Shown here piece after piece: positions 47,399 to 59,065 of a stretch of DNA of 64,000 nucleotides. Each line of letters starts with the position of its first letter. The stretch's first letter is position 1. The stretch comes from Mytilus californianus (lineage: Eukaryota; Mollusca; Bivalvia; Mytilida; Mytilidae). Under the pieces are notes generated by a model, which worked only from the letters and a program-made list of their open reading frames with translations, had not been told where the DNA came from and did no database searches. Made by a program: the position numbers and the translations under genes. The DNA is taken from the NCBI RefSeq assembly GCF_021869535.1, contig NW_026262690.1:64302995-64366994 (forward strand), read 5' to 3'.

Positions 47399-47480
47399 TT
47401 TCATTTTCACAGGTAAAATATACTTCTTCACTTAACATATGTATCAGGTAAAACTAATGGAAATCATATTTTCGATTGCA

Positions 47481-47487
47481 TTTTATA
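47481..47487 (-). promoter_or_regulatory. Possible TATA box of the second Rho-like gene
   Basis: TATAAAA on the minus strand, about 85 nt before the ATG at 47398. The spacing is like that in the paralogue (68-75 nt). AT-richness makes chance matches common. Confidence 0.35.
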
Positions 47488-47499
47488 TCAAATCTATAA

Positions 47500-48030
47500 T
47501 TAGATCAATGGGTGGGTACGTTTATCCAATCAAATCACAGAATAGTTAATGTCATTTACTGATAGAAAGTCTTTCCGTGAATTTATTGTAGTAGGTCGTA
47601 TCAACTGTTATTTATGGAATTCAATTTATAACGGATGTTCAATGAATTAATTACTTTAAAGGTAAACCGCAGGTAAACAAACAATAAAAATTATACATTC
47701 CGGCATTAGATGCATTGATATCGCACGTTTTTACATTCATTGTTGTAATGTAACTATGACTTTTTAAATGTCTGTTTATATTTGTTAAAGTCATTAATTG
47801 AATCATTTTTTCGATCACTGGTATTTAACGGCTAGTTTTAGCTATAATTCTTATCATTATGTGTTGGTCTTAAACTTTTCAAGAGTTTCTCCTTAGAAAC
47901 AAATTGGTCAATTGGAACTACATTTGACCACAATTGTCATACATAGCTGATTCCTTGTACGTTTTGCGTCCTTTTCGGTTATATCAGCTGTTTAAATGTT
48001 GAATAAGTTTTTAATTTATAAATACTTTGG
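47500..48030. other. Unannotated spacer
   Basis: No feature seen. Confidence 0.35.
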
Positions 48031-48031
48031 C

Positions 48032-48115
48032 CTTGAGCACCACTGACCAGACATTAATAATCTTTATGTGCATCCGCTGCAGTAATTTATTACCGTTAAT
48101 GTTATTGACACTGGT
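48032..48115 (+). mobile_element. Family 2 element fragment, hammerhead destroyed
   Basis: 'ttggccttgagcaccactga' then 'ccagaca' and 'tgtgcatcc' keep traces of the ribozyme order seen at 11961-12003, but core and stems are broken. It is followed by 'taccgttaatgttattgaca', the same tail as at 12010. Confidence 0.5.
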
Positions 48116-48487
48116 TGCTTGTTTAAAAAATTATGTGATGTACCATTCCCTTCCCCCTTTAAGTTCTTAAAAAAGAACATAGTAGTAAAATCTATGAAAA
48201 TTCCACTCAATAAAATCTTTCCATTCAGACTAGTTTGCTTTTTGTCTCGCCTGTGATACCGGAAAGATGGATTTACATTTTTTTTAACAGTAAGAGTATA
48301 GATATAGTCTAAAGGTTAAGTTTTTAGACACCAATAACTTTGTCAAACCTTCATAGAGTATTATTAATCTTGAAAGAGAGCTTTTTTATGATAAAGAAAT
48401 AATAATCGAAGTAAAGTTTTGATGCATAATCTTCTTTTCAGTTTACTAATAAATTTACTTGTTTTTTAGCGGTTTTTTTGTTGTTCG

Positions 48488-48518
48488 TTTTTTTTTTTTT
48501 TTTGGGGGGGGGGGGGGG
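48488..48518. repeat. T-run followed by G-run
   Basis: About 16 T then about 15 G. The exact lengths are a likely spot for sequencing error. Confidence 0.9.
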
Positions 48519-51500
48519 TTAAAAAGGGTAACATTTCGGTTTACAGTTTATGGTTGAAGTTTTTTTATACATCAATAATTTTTTCACACATCATAGAATT
48601 GTATGAAACTGAAACAGAAGATGCGTCATGATCCAGAGATAACATCTGGAGCAAATTTTTTTTTCATTCTTCCATATTTGACTGATATATTTGTACGCAA
48701 GTGTCTCTCCCCCGTGGTCGGACATTGAGAAAATGATATACTGGCGAAGACTGTACGATTTATCGATGGTGAAACATGGAGATTATCTTTTTTAAGCAAA
48801 TAAAGAAATAAGATAAAAAAATGAAAATGAAAAAAATAATTTGAAAAATACGGTGAAGGCCATGTTACCAAGCTTAACCAGGAAGATGACACATAAATGA
48901 TAATCTTTCCTAATCATTATTGATGACGCCCACAAATTTGTTTCATCGTTACTACAGATATAAAATTTGAAGAAAAAAAAAATAAACATTTTGGGGTAAA
49001 CAATACATCTGGTTATCTCTTCATCTCTACTTTCTATCAAAGTTGAACATTGATAGTAAGCATTGACAAATCTGTATACCGTACATATTTGACCATTTTT
49101 GAGCCCCTGAGTTAGCCATAGACGCCATATGATCGATGCAGTTCCTTTGCGGTTTCTATTTTTGAATCTTTGCTGAGTATAAGAACACGATTACTCATTT
49201 GAAAGACTAGTCTTGTTTTGTTCGTTTAGGTTGTTATAGAAACAGACTGCAGACTTCTCGGAAAACTGTTTTGGATTAGTTATAGGAAGACATAAAATAT
49301 GCATTGAGTATTATGTTACATTTTCATCGGAAATTTCGCATACAATGTTAAAGTTTTGAATTCTCAAAGGGAACAGAGTAATTCCAACAGCTGTTTCTGT
49401 TAGTCTAACCAAAATAAAGAATGCTAGTATTTCTAAATTTTCACACGTATCCTTATTCCAATTGAATTGAAATAAGGTGTTGTTGTTCTGAGAAAGAGAA
49501 TTTGCTGCTTCAACGAATAGAAAGGCGATTAGTTTCCATAAATATGTTATTGTTTTGAATTAATACTTTAAAGCGCCAATTGTGCATATTGCCTGAACTG
49601 GTGAATTGGATGTCATCATGAAACGAAGATGAATAATAATAACAGTAGAAACTTCCAGGTATACGAAAAGGGACAGACTAGTACTCAATGACTAAACGAA
49701 AAAAGAGGGACAACAGTCACACAGAAAACATCAGTTTGAGAAATACGAACTCCAACAAAGCGAGATGTGAACTCGAATTGGAACAAATCGACGAAAACAG
49801 GAGCAGAATTGGTTTCCAAAGGAATAACAAAAAACTAGAATTCAACTCGCTTATTCCTGACTAAGTACGATCAGATAAAGGAGAAGGAAGCTAGTGTCGA
49901 CACCACTTGATTGTTAAGGCTTCTGTTCCAAGGTTATTTTTTTTTCATTTTTCTCACCGAAAATTTCAGAAAAAAATTCCAATTGAAATAAAAAGTTAGA
50001 ATATCAAGATTTAGGTTTTTGGACACAACCATATTAGTTGTGCATTTATATTGTTAGATTAACGATACATCATTACTATACTTTCTTATTCATGTTATTT
50101 GTAATTGATAAATAAAAACAAATGTAAATATTCATTAAAGTGATTCTGGAAGTTTCGCAATCCTTACAATAAAATAGTAATGCGTTTGGCGGAATAGAAA
50201 CACAAGCATTATGAAAACCGATTCGGAATTTAAAACTGACAGCGAAAAATATTAGCAGAAATTTTGTTGTTATGGTTATCTATTTAAATCAATTTTCCTT
50301 GAAATGACTAGCAGTGTTATCTGTTACAAGAGTTCATGAAATTCTTAGAACCCTATAATTAAAGGCAGTTTATTGCAGAAAAGAGATGTGATTTAAGTTT
50401 TCTTGATATAGAAGTGATATGAATCGTTTCATCTCCGATTTAGACAGAGTTTTATGTTCTCTATCCCATATATAGTTTTCTTTATTTTGTATTTTGAACT
50501 AATTAATGTATATTGGTTTTGTTTCTTTTGTCCATGGTGATGTTGATCCTTCAAAAAATGACCTTTACAACTTGGTAAATCTGATTTCTAATAAAAACAA
50601 TTCCGATCGTTATTCACAATAAGCTAATTTAAAAAAAAATACAAGTAATTTCAAAACATTAATAGATGTATCCAGAACACAGACAATGGTGGGGATACAT
50701 CTAACATCTGTATACGATATTCCACTGGTTTTATACATTGTTTTCCAACGAAATGGTCACTGGTAGTCTTTTTGTAGAAGATTAAGGATTTTTTTTAGAA
50801 ATGGGAAGCCCCAGTGAACATTACATATTTTACTCTTCTTTTCCTAAAATGATGAGTTAAGATTAATTTTAAGAATTATGTACATTGCTGATGACTTCTT
50901 TTCATTATAGTTTAAGTATTATTTCTACATAATCAAATCGCTTTTCATGGAAAACAATTTGAGATAAGTTACGTAGAAGTTTAATGTTGCATCGGAAATT
51001 ACTAGCAAAAACATAGATGTAGAGGGAATTTATCGGATGCTAGTTCTTTAAAATGTGTTTTACGCAGATTAGAATATAGATAATTCGGAATATGAGCGTT
51101 CTTACTCATGGTAAACAAATGTAATCAATTTGTTTTGATAGCAATAATGAACCAAATGAAATTGTTATTGTTTTGGTTGTGATGTAAGTCATACCCTCCC
51201 CCCTTGAAATCAAACCCGAAACTGATTTCCCAAACTGTAACACTCAATATAGCTTTCATCAAAATATGCAGGTCGGACTGATATCTTATTACCCCAGCCT
51301 CAAATTATATTTAAAAAAAATATATTATCATGTCTTTGTATGATATATGATATGTGAAATTATACATATTATGTTATGTACCTATTATAAGACAATTTAA
51401 AGTAAAAGATTGCAAATATCAAATACGAGTAGCACATGTTTGAGTGATGTAAATACAATAAGTATGCGAACTATTATGGCTAGTTGACAGATAATTTGAC

Positions 51501-51567
51501 GATACTCGGTCGAATTTACAATTCATAAAGTATTTACAACTCATGGTACGTCACAAACATATCCGTA
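48519..51567. other. Unannotated AT-rich region
   Basis: Two overlapping minus-strand frames at 48626-49040 are rich in Phe and Lys from AT bias and have no motif. The stretch 49640-49900 ('acgaaaaaagagggacaaca', 'gaactccaacaaagcgagat', 'ttcctgactaagtac') resembles a type C-like repeat end, with low certainty. Nothing else was seen. Confidence 0.4.
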
Positions 51568-51733
51568 TAGGAATGATTGTAAAAGGGGAACAGTAGATTT
51601 TAGACAGTTACAATCTGTTTGTAATAAATACATTACAGATTAATAACTTATAGGAATGATAGTAAAAGGGGACCAGTAGATTTTAGACAGTTACAATCTG
51701 TTCATAATAAATACATTACAGATTAGTAACGTT
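51568..51733. repeat. Two tandem copies of an 83-bp unit
   Basis: Units start at 51568 and 51651 with 'taggaatgat' and contain 'agtagattttagacagttac' and 'aataaatacattacagatta'. Very few differences, so a recent duplication. Confidence 0.9.
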
Positions 51734-51935
51734 TGACGTATTTGTAATGCTACATTGTAGACGTAAATTAAAAGCTTATTTAATAGTTGTCAATCTTTTC
51801 TGTGGTATTCTGGAAGCGTGCTCGTCTGGAGTTGCATTTAAAAGGATCAAACCAGACATTAAAACTGGTATTTGCTACTTTCTCCCCATTCAAGCTGCAT
51901 TTTGAAATAAGAACCAAAACATAAATGGTTCTGTT

Positions 51936-53795
51936 AGATTAATATCACTGACATAAGTCCTGCTATGTTAATATCACTGACGTATCCGGCTATGTTGATT
52001 TCACTAACATGTGTTCTGCTAGGTTGATATCTCCGATATGTGTCCTGCTAGGTTGATATCATTAACATGTGTCCAGCTAGGTTCATATCACTGACAATCG
52101 TCCTGCTAGGTTGATATCTCTGACATGTGTCCTGCTGGGTTGATATCACTGACATGTGTCCTGCTAGGTTGATATCACTGGCATGTGGCCTGTTAGGTTG
52201 ATATAACTGACATGTGTCCTGCTAGGTTGATATCACTGACATGTGGTCTGCTAGGTTGATCTCGCTGACACTGACACGTGGCCTGCTAGGTTGATATAAC
52301 TGTGGTAAGTGTTGCTAGGTTGATAGCTCTGACATGTGTCCTGATAGGTTGATATCACTGACATGTGTCCTACTAGGTTGATATCACATGCATGTGTCCT
52401 GCTAGATTGATATTACTTACATGTGTCCTGCTAGGTTGATATCTCACACATGTATTTTTCTAGGTTGATATCACTGACGTGTTCTGCTATGTTGGTATCA
52501 CTGGCATGTGTACTGCTAGGTTGATATCTCTGACATGTGTTTTGCTAGGTTGATACCACTGACATGTGGCCTGCTAGGTTGATATAACTGACATGTGTCC
52601 TACTAGGTTGATATCACATGCATGTGTCCTGCTAGATTGATATTACTTACATGTGTCCTGCTAGGTTGATATCTCACACATGTATTTTTCTAGGTTGATA
52701 TCACTGACGTGTTCTGCTATGTTGGTATCACTGGCATGTGTACTGCTAGGTTGATATCTCTGACATGTGTTTTGCTAGGTTGATACCACTGACATGTGGC
52801 CTGCTAGGTTGATATAACTGTGGTAAGTGTTGCTAGGTTGATAGCTCTGACATGTGTCCTGATAGGTTGATATCACTGACATGTGTCCTACTAGGTTGAC
52901 ATCACATGCATGTGTCCTGCTAGATTGATATTACTTACATGTGTCCTGCTAGGTTGATATCTCACACATGTATTTTTCTAGGTTGATATCACTGACGTGT
53001 TCTGCTATGTTGGTATCACTGGCATGTGTACTGCTAGGTTGATATCTCTGACATGTGTTTTGCTAGGTTGATACCACTGACATGTGGCCTGCTAGGTTGA
53101 TATAACTGACATGTGTCCTACTAGGTTGATATCACATGCATGTGTCCTGCTAGATTGATATTACTTACATGTGTCCTGCTAGGTTGATATCTCACACATG
53201 TATTTTTCTAGGTTGATATCACTGACGTGTTCTGCTATGTTGGTATCACTGGCATGTGTACTGCTAGGTTGATATCTCTGACATGTGTTTTGCTAGGTTG
53301 ATACCACTGACATGTGTCCTGCTAGGTTCATATTACTGTGGTAAGTGTTGCTAGGTTGATAGCTCTGACATGTGTCCTGATAGGTTGATATCACTGACAT
53401 GTGTCCTGCTAGGTTGATATCACATGCATGTGTCCTGCTAGATTGATATTACTTACATGTGTCCTGCTAGGTTGATATCTTACACATGTATTTTTCTAGG
53501 TTGATATCACTGACGTGTTCTGCTATGTTGGTATCACTGGCATGTGCACTGCTAGGTTGATATCTCTGACATGTGTCCTGCTAGTTTGATTTCATTGACA
53601 TGTGTCTTGCTAGGTTGATATCCCTGGCTGGGGCCTGCTTGGTTGATATCTCTGACATGTGTTTTGCTAGGTTGATATCATTGACAAGTAGCTTGCTTAC
53701 ATGTGTCCTGCTAGATTGACATTACTGATATGTTTCTTCTAGCTAGGTTGATAGAAATATGGTAAGTGTTGCTAGGTTGATATTACTGACATGTA
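51936..53795. repeat. Minisatellite of a ~29-bp unit with higher-order structure
   Basis: The basic unit is close to 'gctaggttgatatcactgac' plus 'atgtgtcct', repeated about 60 times. Variant units come in a fixed order. The landmark 'acatgtgtcctactaggttg' (or a one-base variant) falls at 52361, 52591, 52879, 53109 and 53397, giving spacings of 230, 288, 230 and 288. The array therefore has a 518-bp super-period made of an 8-unit and a 10-unit block. Ends are more diverged than the middle. No frame stays open through it. Confidence 0.95.
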
Positions 53796-55365
53796 GCCTG
53801 TTTTATCTTGCGACCTAGCATGTTAAAATTCCAACATGGCATACCGGACATTAAACGACTGCAACCCAATAGTAAAAACATCTTGAGGTCAGCATACTAG
53901 TATTGCATTCTTCAACAATCGGCACGAGCATATACTTAGCATTACGTCTTAAATCAGCAGGAACTATCTGCGTGATGTGAATAAATTTTATGAAGACTAC
54001 TAAAAGTCTGATATCGTTAATGGACACAAACGCTAGGACATAAACAGTTTAGATAACGACTGACGAGTTTCCCGATTTGGGTCATGCAGGCACATTTAAA
54101 TTTGTCGAAGTTAAAAAAAAGTTTTATTGCTTTTTATCTCAATAATATTAACATCAAAACGACCTGTAATTGCATGCAACATATGCTTTTGCACTAGCAG
54201 GAGTCATCTATCAAGGAAAGAAACACATAAAAAAAGGTCTGAAGATATGAAAATTGGAGTATAATATTTTTTAGGTGTCCTTATTTGCACCCGAAGTATG
54301 TTTTTTACTTGTATAAATTGAATTTGTTACAATTTTGTGTACTTGCATGCAGACATTCCGATAAATGAATTGTAAATAGTTTATGAACTTGTCAACAATC
54401 TTTATTCATTTTCAGTTTACTTGTTTTCTGAAAACTGGTTATCTGCATATTATTTTATCATTTCTACATCTATATAATTGTCCTTTAAACTTGCATATAA
54501 AGTGCATTTAACTTTTCGTAAATGTATTTCAACAGCTCTTCCTAAAAATGAATTTCTTGCATAGACCATTAACTTTGAGAATATATTTGCTTTAACTTTT
54601 TTATTTCTATTCATAGTGTCTTGGGCTGTTTTCGTCGTTTGTCTTACCAACAAAACACAAGCATTACATCCAGTTTGGAAATAAGCTCTTTACACTATGA
54701 ATTAAAAAGAGATGTGAAGTATAGGACAATGAAACAGCATTTCAATAAAGAAAAAAACACATATGCATGCATACACACACTACCAGAAAAAACTTCGCTG
54801 ATGCATGATTATTCTTGACTTGCAAGACAAGAATTAGACCTCATTTAAATCCTTATGCATTCAACCTACGATGTGACCTCAGTTAGAGATTGCTGCAGAT
54901 GTGCTCAGCAATTTCAGTAATTCGAAAGAATGTCAGCCAAAAATTGAAACTAGAAACCTCACCGAAAGTACGATTTCGTTGACTGATTCAAACAGGAGGG
55001 GGATGGGGGTACTAGGTTCGACTTGTATTTCTCAGTAAAAGAAAAGTAAAAACATAAGTAATATCATATCAGCAAAAGCTCTAAAAGTCCTAAATATTTT
55101 GTGAATTTGTTTATGGTTTTATTGATGTTAAACCACGTTCCTTTCATACATGGTGAATGTTTATTTATTAGTAAAGTACCAATATTTTAACGGACAGTAA
55201 CCCGTAACAAATAATAAATCCTATAGTTTTTATTCAAGAAACAATTTAGAAAGACTTTAATGGGCAACCAAGAGATAATTTGATTACTTAAATTGCTCGA
55301 AGGTTTATCAAATAAATATGTTAAAGATTTATTGAGTTGTTCTATTGTTGACAATGTCTCTTTAA
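53796..55365. other. Unannotated spacer
   Basis: Opposed short frames at 54450-54653 and 54621-54818 have no motif. Nothing recognised. Confidence 0.35.
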
Positions 55366-55632
55366 CATTTAAGAGTGCATTCTACTCTGAAGCATTACTG
55401 TTCATAGGTAATTTTTCAATTCATTTAGTTATTCTTATCTTCTTTCACCTTAGTTTCTTATAAACTATTTTGATATTCGTTGTTATTTACATTCCTGCTT
55501 TGGCTTTGTCCTTATCCACAAACAATAAGCTCAATGGTCTCGTGTTAACGTGGTTGCTTCGGGTGAGAGAAATCATGGATTAGGCCCCTGAAAGTAAATA
55601 TTGAACCCTTTCAAATTATGTAAAGTTCGTAA

Positions 55633-55840
55633 TACGGAAGCGTATTAGCGCCACACAACTTTATTTTTTAATATTTCTTCCAATGTTTGCAAACCTTTGC
55701 GAAATAACCTTTGCGTTATAATGCAAACATATGCGAAATAACGCAAACCTTTTGCGTTATAACGCAAACATTTTGCGTTATAACGCAAACATTTGCGATA
55801 TAACGCAAACCTTTGCGAAATAACGCAAACATTTGCTTTA
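55633..55840 (+). mobile_element. 20-bp palindrome element, copy in first duplicate
   Basis: Conserved end 'tacggaagcgtattagcgcc', 'acacaactttattttttaat' and 'atttcttcc' (55633-55681), then about seven to eight units based on 'aacctttgcgaaataacgc' up to 55835. Several units form the perfect palindrome 'tttgcgttataacgcaaa'. Confidence 0.85.
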
Positions 55841-56298
55841 TTATATTTCTTATTTAAGATTCAAAGGAAGCAGCAGTTATAAATGGAGGAGGCTGCATAT
55901 ATTAAAATTTATCCCCCTTTGTACTCATTGCAAAGTAAAATGCTTGAATATTTAGAACATATCATTGACTAATAATGAGTAGGATAATAGATATAAGAAG
56001 ATGTGGCATGAATGTCAACATTTAAGAGTTCATTTTACTCTGAAGCATTACTGTTCATAGGTAATTTTTTAATTCATTTAGTTATTCTTATCTTCTTTCA
56101 CCTTAGTTTCTTATAAACTATTTTGATATTCGTTGTTATTTACATTCCTGCTTTGGCTTTGTCCTTATCCACAAACAATAAGCTCAATGGTCTCGTGTTA
56201 ATGTGCTTGCTTCGGGTGAGAGAAGTCATTGATTAGGCCCCTGAAATTGCAATAATAGTAAAATATTGAACCCTTCCAAATTTATGTAAAGTTCGTAA

Positions 56299-56420
56299 TA
56301 CGGAAGCGTATTAGCGCCACACAACTTTATTTTTTAATATTTCTTCCAATGTTTGCGTTATAACGCAAACCTTTGCGATATAACGCAAACCTTTGCGAAA
56401 TAACGCAAACATTTGCTTTA
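56299..56420 (+). mobile_element. 20-bp palindrome element, copy in second duplicate
   Basis: Same conserved end, then only about three to four 20-bp units (56349-56416). Compared with the first copy the array has contracted or the other has expanded. Confidence 0.85.
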
Positions 56421-56569
56421 TCTTATTTCTTTTTTAAGATTCAAAGGTAGCAGCAGTTATAAATGGAGGAGGCTGCATATATTAAAATTTATCTCCCTTT
56501 GTACTCATTGAAAAGTAAAATGCTTGAATATTTAGAAAATATCATTGACTAATAATGAGTAGGATAATA

Positions 56570-56722
56570 GATATAAGAAGGTGTGGCATGAATGTCAATG
56601 AGACAACTCTCCATTCAAGTAACAATTTCTAAAAGTAAACCATTATAGGTCAAAGTACGGTCTTCAACACGGAGCCTTGGCCCATACCTAACAGCAAGCT
56701 ATAAAGGGTTCCAAAAATTATA
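56570..56722 (-). repeat. Type A interspersed repeat, 3' half
   Basis: 'tgtcaatgagacaactctcc', 'ttataggtcaaagtacggtc', 'ttcaacacggagccttggcc' and 'gcaagctataaagggttcc' are the reverse complement of 6360-6496. Its first bases are also copied at the duplication junction near 56000-56018. Confidence 0.8.
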
Positions 56723-57389
56723 TACATTATAATACATGTATGTATATTTTACAAAGAAAATTGAGTAAATTGAAGTTATATCGAAGAATATAAAAAATCA
56801 ACTCTGCTAATACAGCTATAGCCAAATATAAATATACTTCCACAGTAAGCTCTCGTTTGAGGATTGTGTAAGGTTGGTTAGATCCAAACAAGCTATCTTT
56901 TTGCAATAAAATGAAGATGTTTCGTTATTAAAATTATGTTCTTTCCATTCAAATTTCTACCCAAGCATCTTAAAAGTCACTTCACTAGATTGAAATGAAA
57001 ATTCTATGACTTTCTATTTCTATTGAGATTTAGAAAAACGATTTCTTGCATCAAAATTTAAAAAAAAAATATTTCTTTATTAACAATTCATTTTAAAGCA
57101 GAAAGATCAGTGTGTGTATTTGACTTGCACAAATGTATGACATTATTTTTGCTCTTTCAATTAAAATATGCCTATACCATATCTATTTTCTTGTTAAATT
57201 ATATACTTTTCTGATGCACACATCATTCTTAATTTATGTATAATGGCACTTCAAGTATTCCCTTATTCCTATGCATAATTTTTATAATGATTTGGCCTTG
57301 TATTTATGGTTCTTTTCTTATCTAAAATCACAACCGAAATTAATGGCAGACGAACATATATACAAAACTTAATGAATAATTGAAATCAA
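56723..57389. other. Unannotated AT-rich spacer
   Basis: No feature seen. Confidence 0.35.
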
Positions 57390-57583
57390 GATGTTTGCGT
57401 TATTTCGCAAAGGTTTGCGTTATATCGCAAAGGTTTGCGTTATTTCGCAAATGTTTGCGTTATTTCGCAAATGTTTGCGTTATAACGCAAAGGTTTGCGT
57501 TATTTCGCAAAGGTTTGCGTTATAAGGCAAACATAGGAAGAAATATTAAAAAAAAAGTTGTGTGGCGCTAATACGCTTCCGTA
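57390..57583 (-). mobile_element. 20-bp palindrome element, inverted copy with exact 20-bp period
   Basis: Seven units of exactly 20 bp ('aggtttgcgttatttcgcaa' and close variants) run from 57391 to 57530. The conserved end follows in reverse ('ggaagaaatatt', 'agttgtgtggcgctaatacg', 'cttccgta') to 57583. An open frame over the array arises because 20 bp repeats return to frame every 60 bp. It is not a gene. Confidence 0.9.
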
Positions 57584-58161
57584 AAGTTGAGTGATGCATG
57601 AATAAGTTCATATAATCTGGACACTTTAATGCAGAAAGGTCACTTGTGATGTCACTATGATGGCATATACATGTCAAAATTGACAAATTTGACTTAAAAT
57701 GGCTATTTTACACATATTGTTTTGAATACAATAGATGTGAGCCAAGACTTTACCCAAAAAGGTATTTCCTAAGCAAAAAACTATCTTGTAGCAAAATATA
57801 ATTTTCGGGTAAAGCCTTGCCTATGTAGGGGAAATTAAGGACAAGATCTCAGAATGAGGCAATCAGTTTTGACAGGTTTTTTTTCTCAGTTTTGACCTAA
57901 ATTCAATAAGTTTGAATGGCTACTGCAAATATACAAGGACAAAATTCAATATATAAACAATGATGTCTGACAGATGTCTGACTGATGGCTTCTTTTATTT
58001 TTTTTTTTTATTCAAGGAGCCAAAAAAGTTGCAACAATATTCCTTCTCCTTTGCAAACTATTAAAGCCAGAGTTAAATGAACAAAATCCGATTACTCTAA
58101 ATAATGGTAAATATAGATATCGGATTAGAAATCACCAATAAAACACAGACTAATCTTAAAC
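57584..58161. other. Unannotated spacer
   Basis: No feature seen. It would be intronic if the candidate minus-strand gene at 58162-58246 is real. Confidence 0.3.
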
Positions 58162-58246
58162 CTTTCGGAATTTTGGGTCCTTCTTGTTCTTCAACTTCGT
58201 ACTTTACACTGAGAAAGCCACGGATCAGTTCTGCGCCTCCTTCCAT
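58162..58246 (-). CDS. Candidate first coding exon of a divergent gene, product unknown
   Basis: An ATG at 58246 with a fair context begins a 28-residue stretch (MEGGAELIRGF, then LSVKYEVEEQEGPKIPK) whose composition is much more protein-like than surrounding chance frames. It ends at a possible donor, AAAG then GTTTAAG, at 58162/58161. An in-frame ATG 11 codons upstream (58279) is also open. The 5' ends of this exon and of the RRBP1-like gene are about 410 bp apart and point away from each other, and the sequence between is less AT-rich. That would fit a shared promoter. I do not recognise the protein and no further exon was found to the left. Confidence 0.4.
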
Positions 58247-58658
58247 ATGACGTAATGGACATGAATTCAAGGGCGACAATCGCGAATTTTACATAGACGG
58301 CGACAGTATCGCGCCATCTCGGTCGTAACTGACACGTTACCAAATTTCTGTTTTATTATCACAGAAACATTATTTACAGGTATAGTTGATTAATAGTGAG
58401 TCGATTTGATTACACTTTTGCACAGAATGATCTACATTAGGAATGAAGAAAATGTCAACTTATCATTCAGCTTTTTGTTAAATTAAAAGTTTGCCGACGT
58501 GGACTACTTGGCTGCGGTTTTCGTTATTTTCACCCGGGTATTTTTTTTCTGTATAATGCATTACGAAAGCGTTTTTTTGTGGATAGTATTAAATTAGTTG
58601 TAAGATCAAGCAGTGATTGCAGAATTGATTTAAATATTGCTGTATATTTTTGTTACAG

Positions 58659-58899
58659 AGAGAGACGTGGTAAACTTGGTAAAAAGTATCCCATCTAGAA
58701 ATTTTCAGGATGGATCCTCATGTTATCATTATAGGTATTGTTGCCTTTGTTGTCTCTGCTATGATGATATATCTAATATCTGCATTTGGATTCAAAGAGA
58801 AGTCGTATGAGGAGGCTGTAGCTGAACAGAAGGAGAGACTAGAAGCTGAGCAAGATAAGGTTAAAAAAGAGAAGAAAGCCAAGAAAGAAAAGTTGGCAG
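58659..58899 (+). CDS. RRBP1-like: First coding exon of a ribosome-binding protein 1 (p180)/kinectin-like ER membrane protein
   Basis: The exon probably starts at 58659 after a 'ttttgttacag' acceptor, carrying about 50 nt of 5' untranslated sequence. Coding begins at ATG 58710 and runs to a donor GCAG/GTATGT at 58899/58900 (190 nt, phase 1). The 63 residues start MDPHVIIIGIVAFVV and form one membrane segment at about 5-27. The FxxKExSYEEA motif (FKEKSYEEA) follows, then a highly charged Lys/Glu stretch predicted to be coiled-coil. This N-terminus pattern (membrane anchor plus SYEEA) is that of RRBP1/p180 and kinectin, which sit in the rough ER membrane and bind ribosomes or microtubule motors. 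The rest of the gene lies beyond a long intron filled with repeats, past the end of this window. RRBP1 and kinectin cannot be told apart from this exon alone. Confidence 0.75.
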
Positions 58900-59065
58900 G
58901 TATGTTTTAGTCCCGGTGCGTCATGCTTCGGAGGATATGATAATGTTCTCTGTCTGTCCATAACACATCAATACTTAGAGACCATTCGCCATAAAGCTTT
59001 CATACTTGGTAGGAATATTTGTCGTCATATTATCTTGAACATGCATCAGTTGCTTTTACCATTTT

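Larger units (their letters stand above)
55366..56600. repeat. Tandem duplication of 653 bp containing a palindrome element
   Basis: Copy 1 is 55366-56018 and copy 2 starts at 56019 ('catttaagag' in both) and ends near 56600. The junction at 56018 joins 'gtggcatgaatgtcaa', the 5' part of a type A repeat, to the start of copy 2. Copy 2 then reads on into the rest of the type A repeat. Copy 2 is shorter because its palindrome array has fewer units. Other differences are few. Confidence 0.9.

Noticed and set aside
47396..47431. Longer N-terminus for the second Rho-like gene starting at 47431
   Set aside because: The codon at 47431-47429 is GTG, not ATG. Rho proteins start close to the P-loop strand, which fits ATG 47398 (or 47404).
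55685..57534. CRISPR-like appearance of short palindromic repeats
   Set aside because: Units are contiguous with no unique spacers, and the sequence is clearly eukaryotic with spliced genes.
57380..57571. Open frame on + with a repeating Arg/Phe/Ala pattern
   Set aside because: It is produced by the 20-bp palindrome array, which returns to frame every 60 bp. Other copies of the element do not keep the frame.
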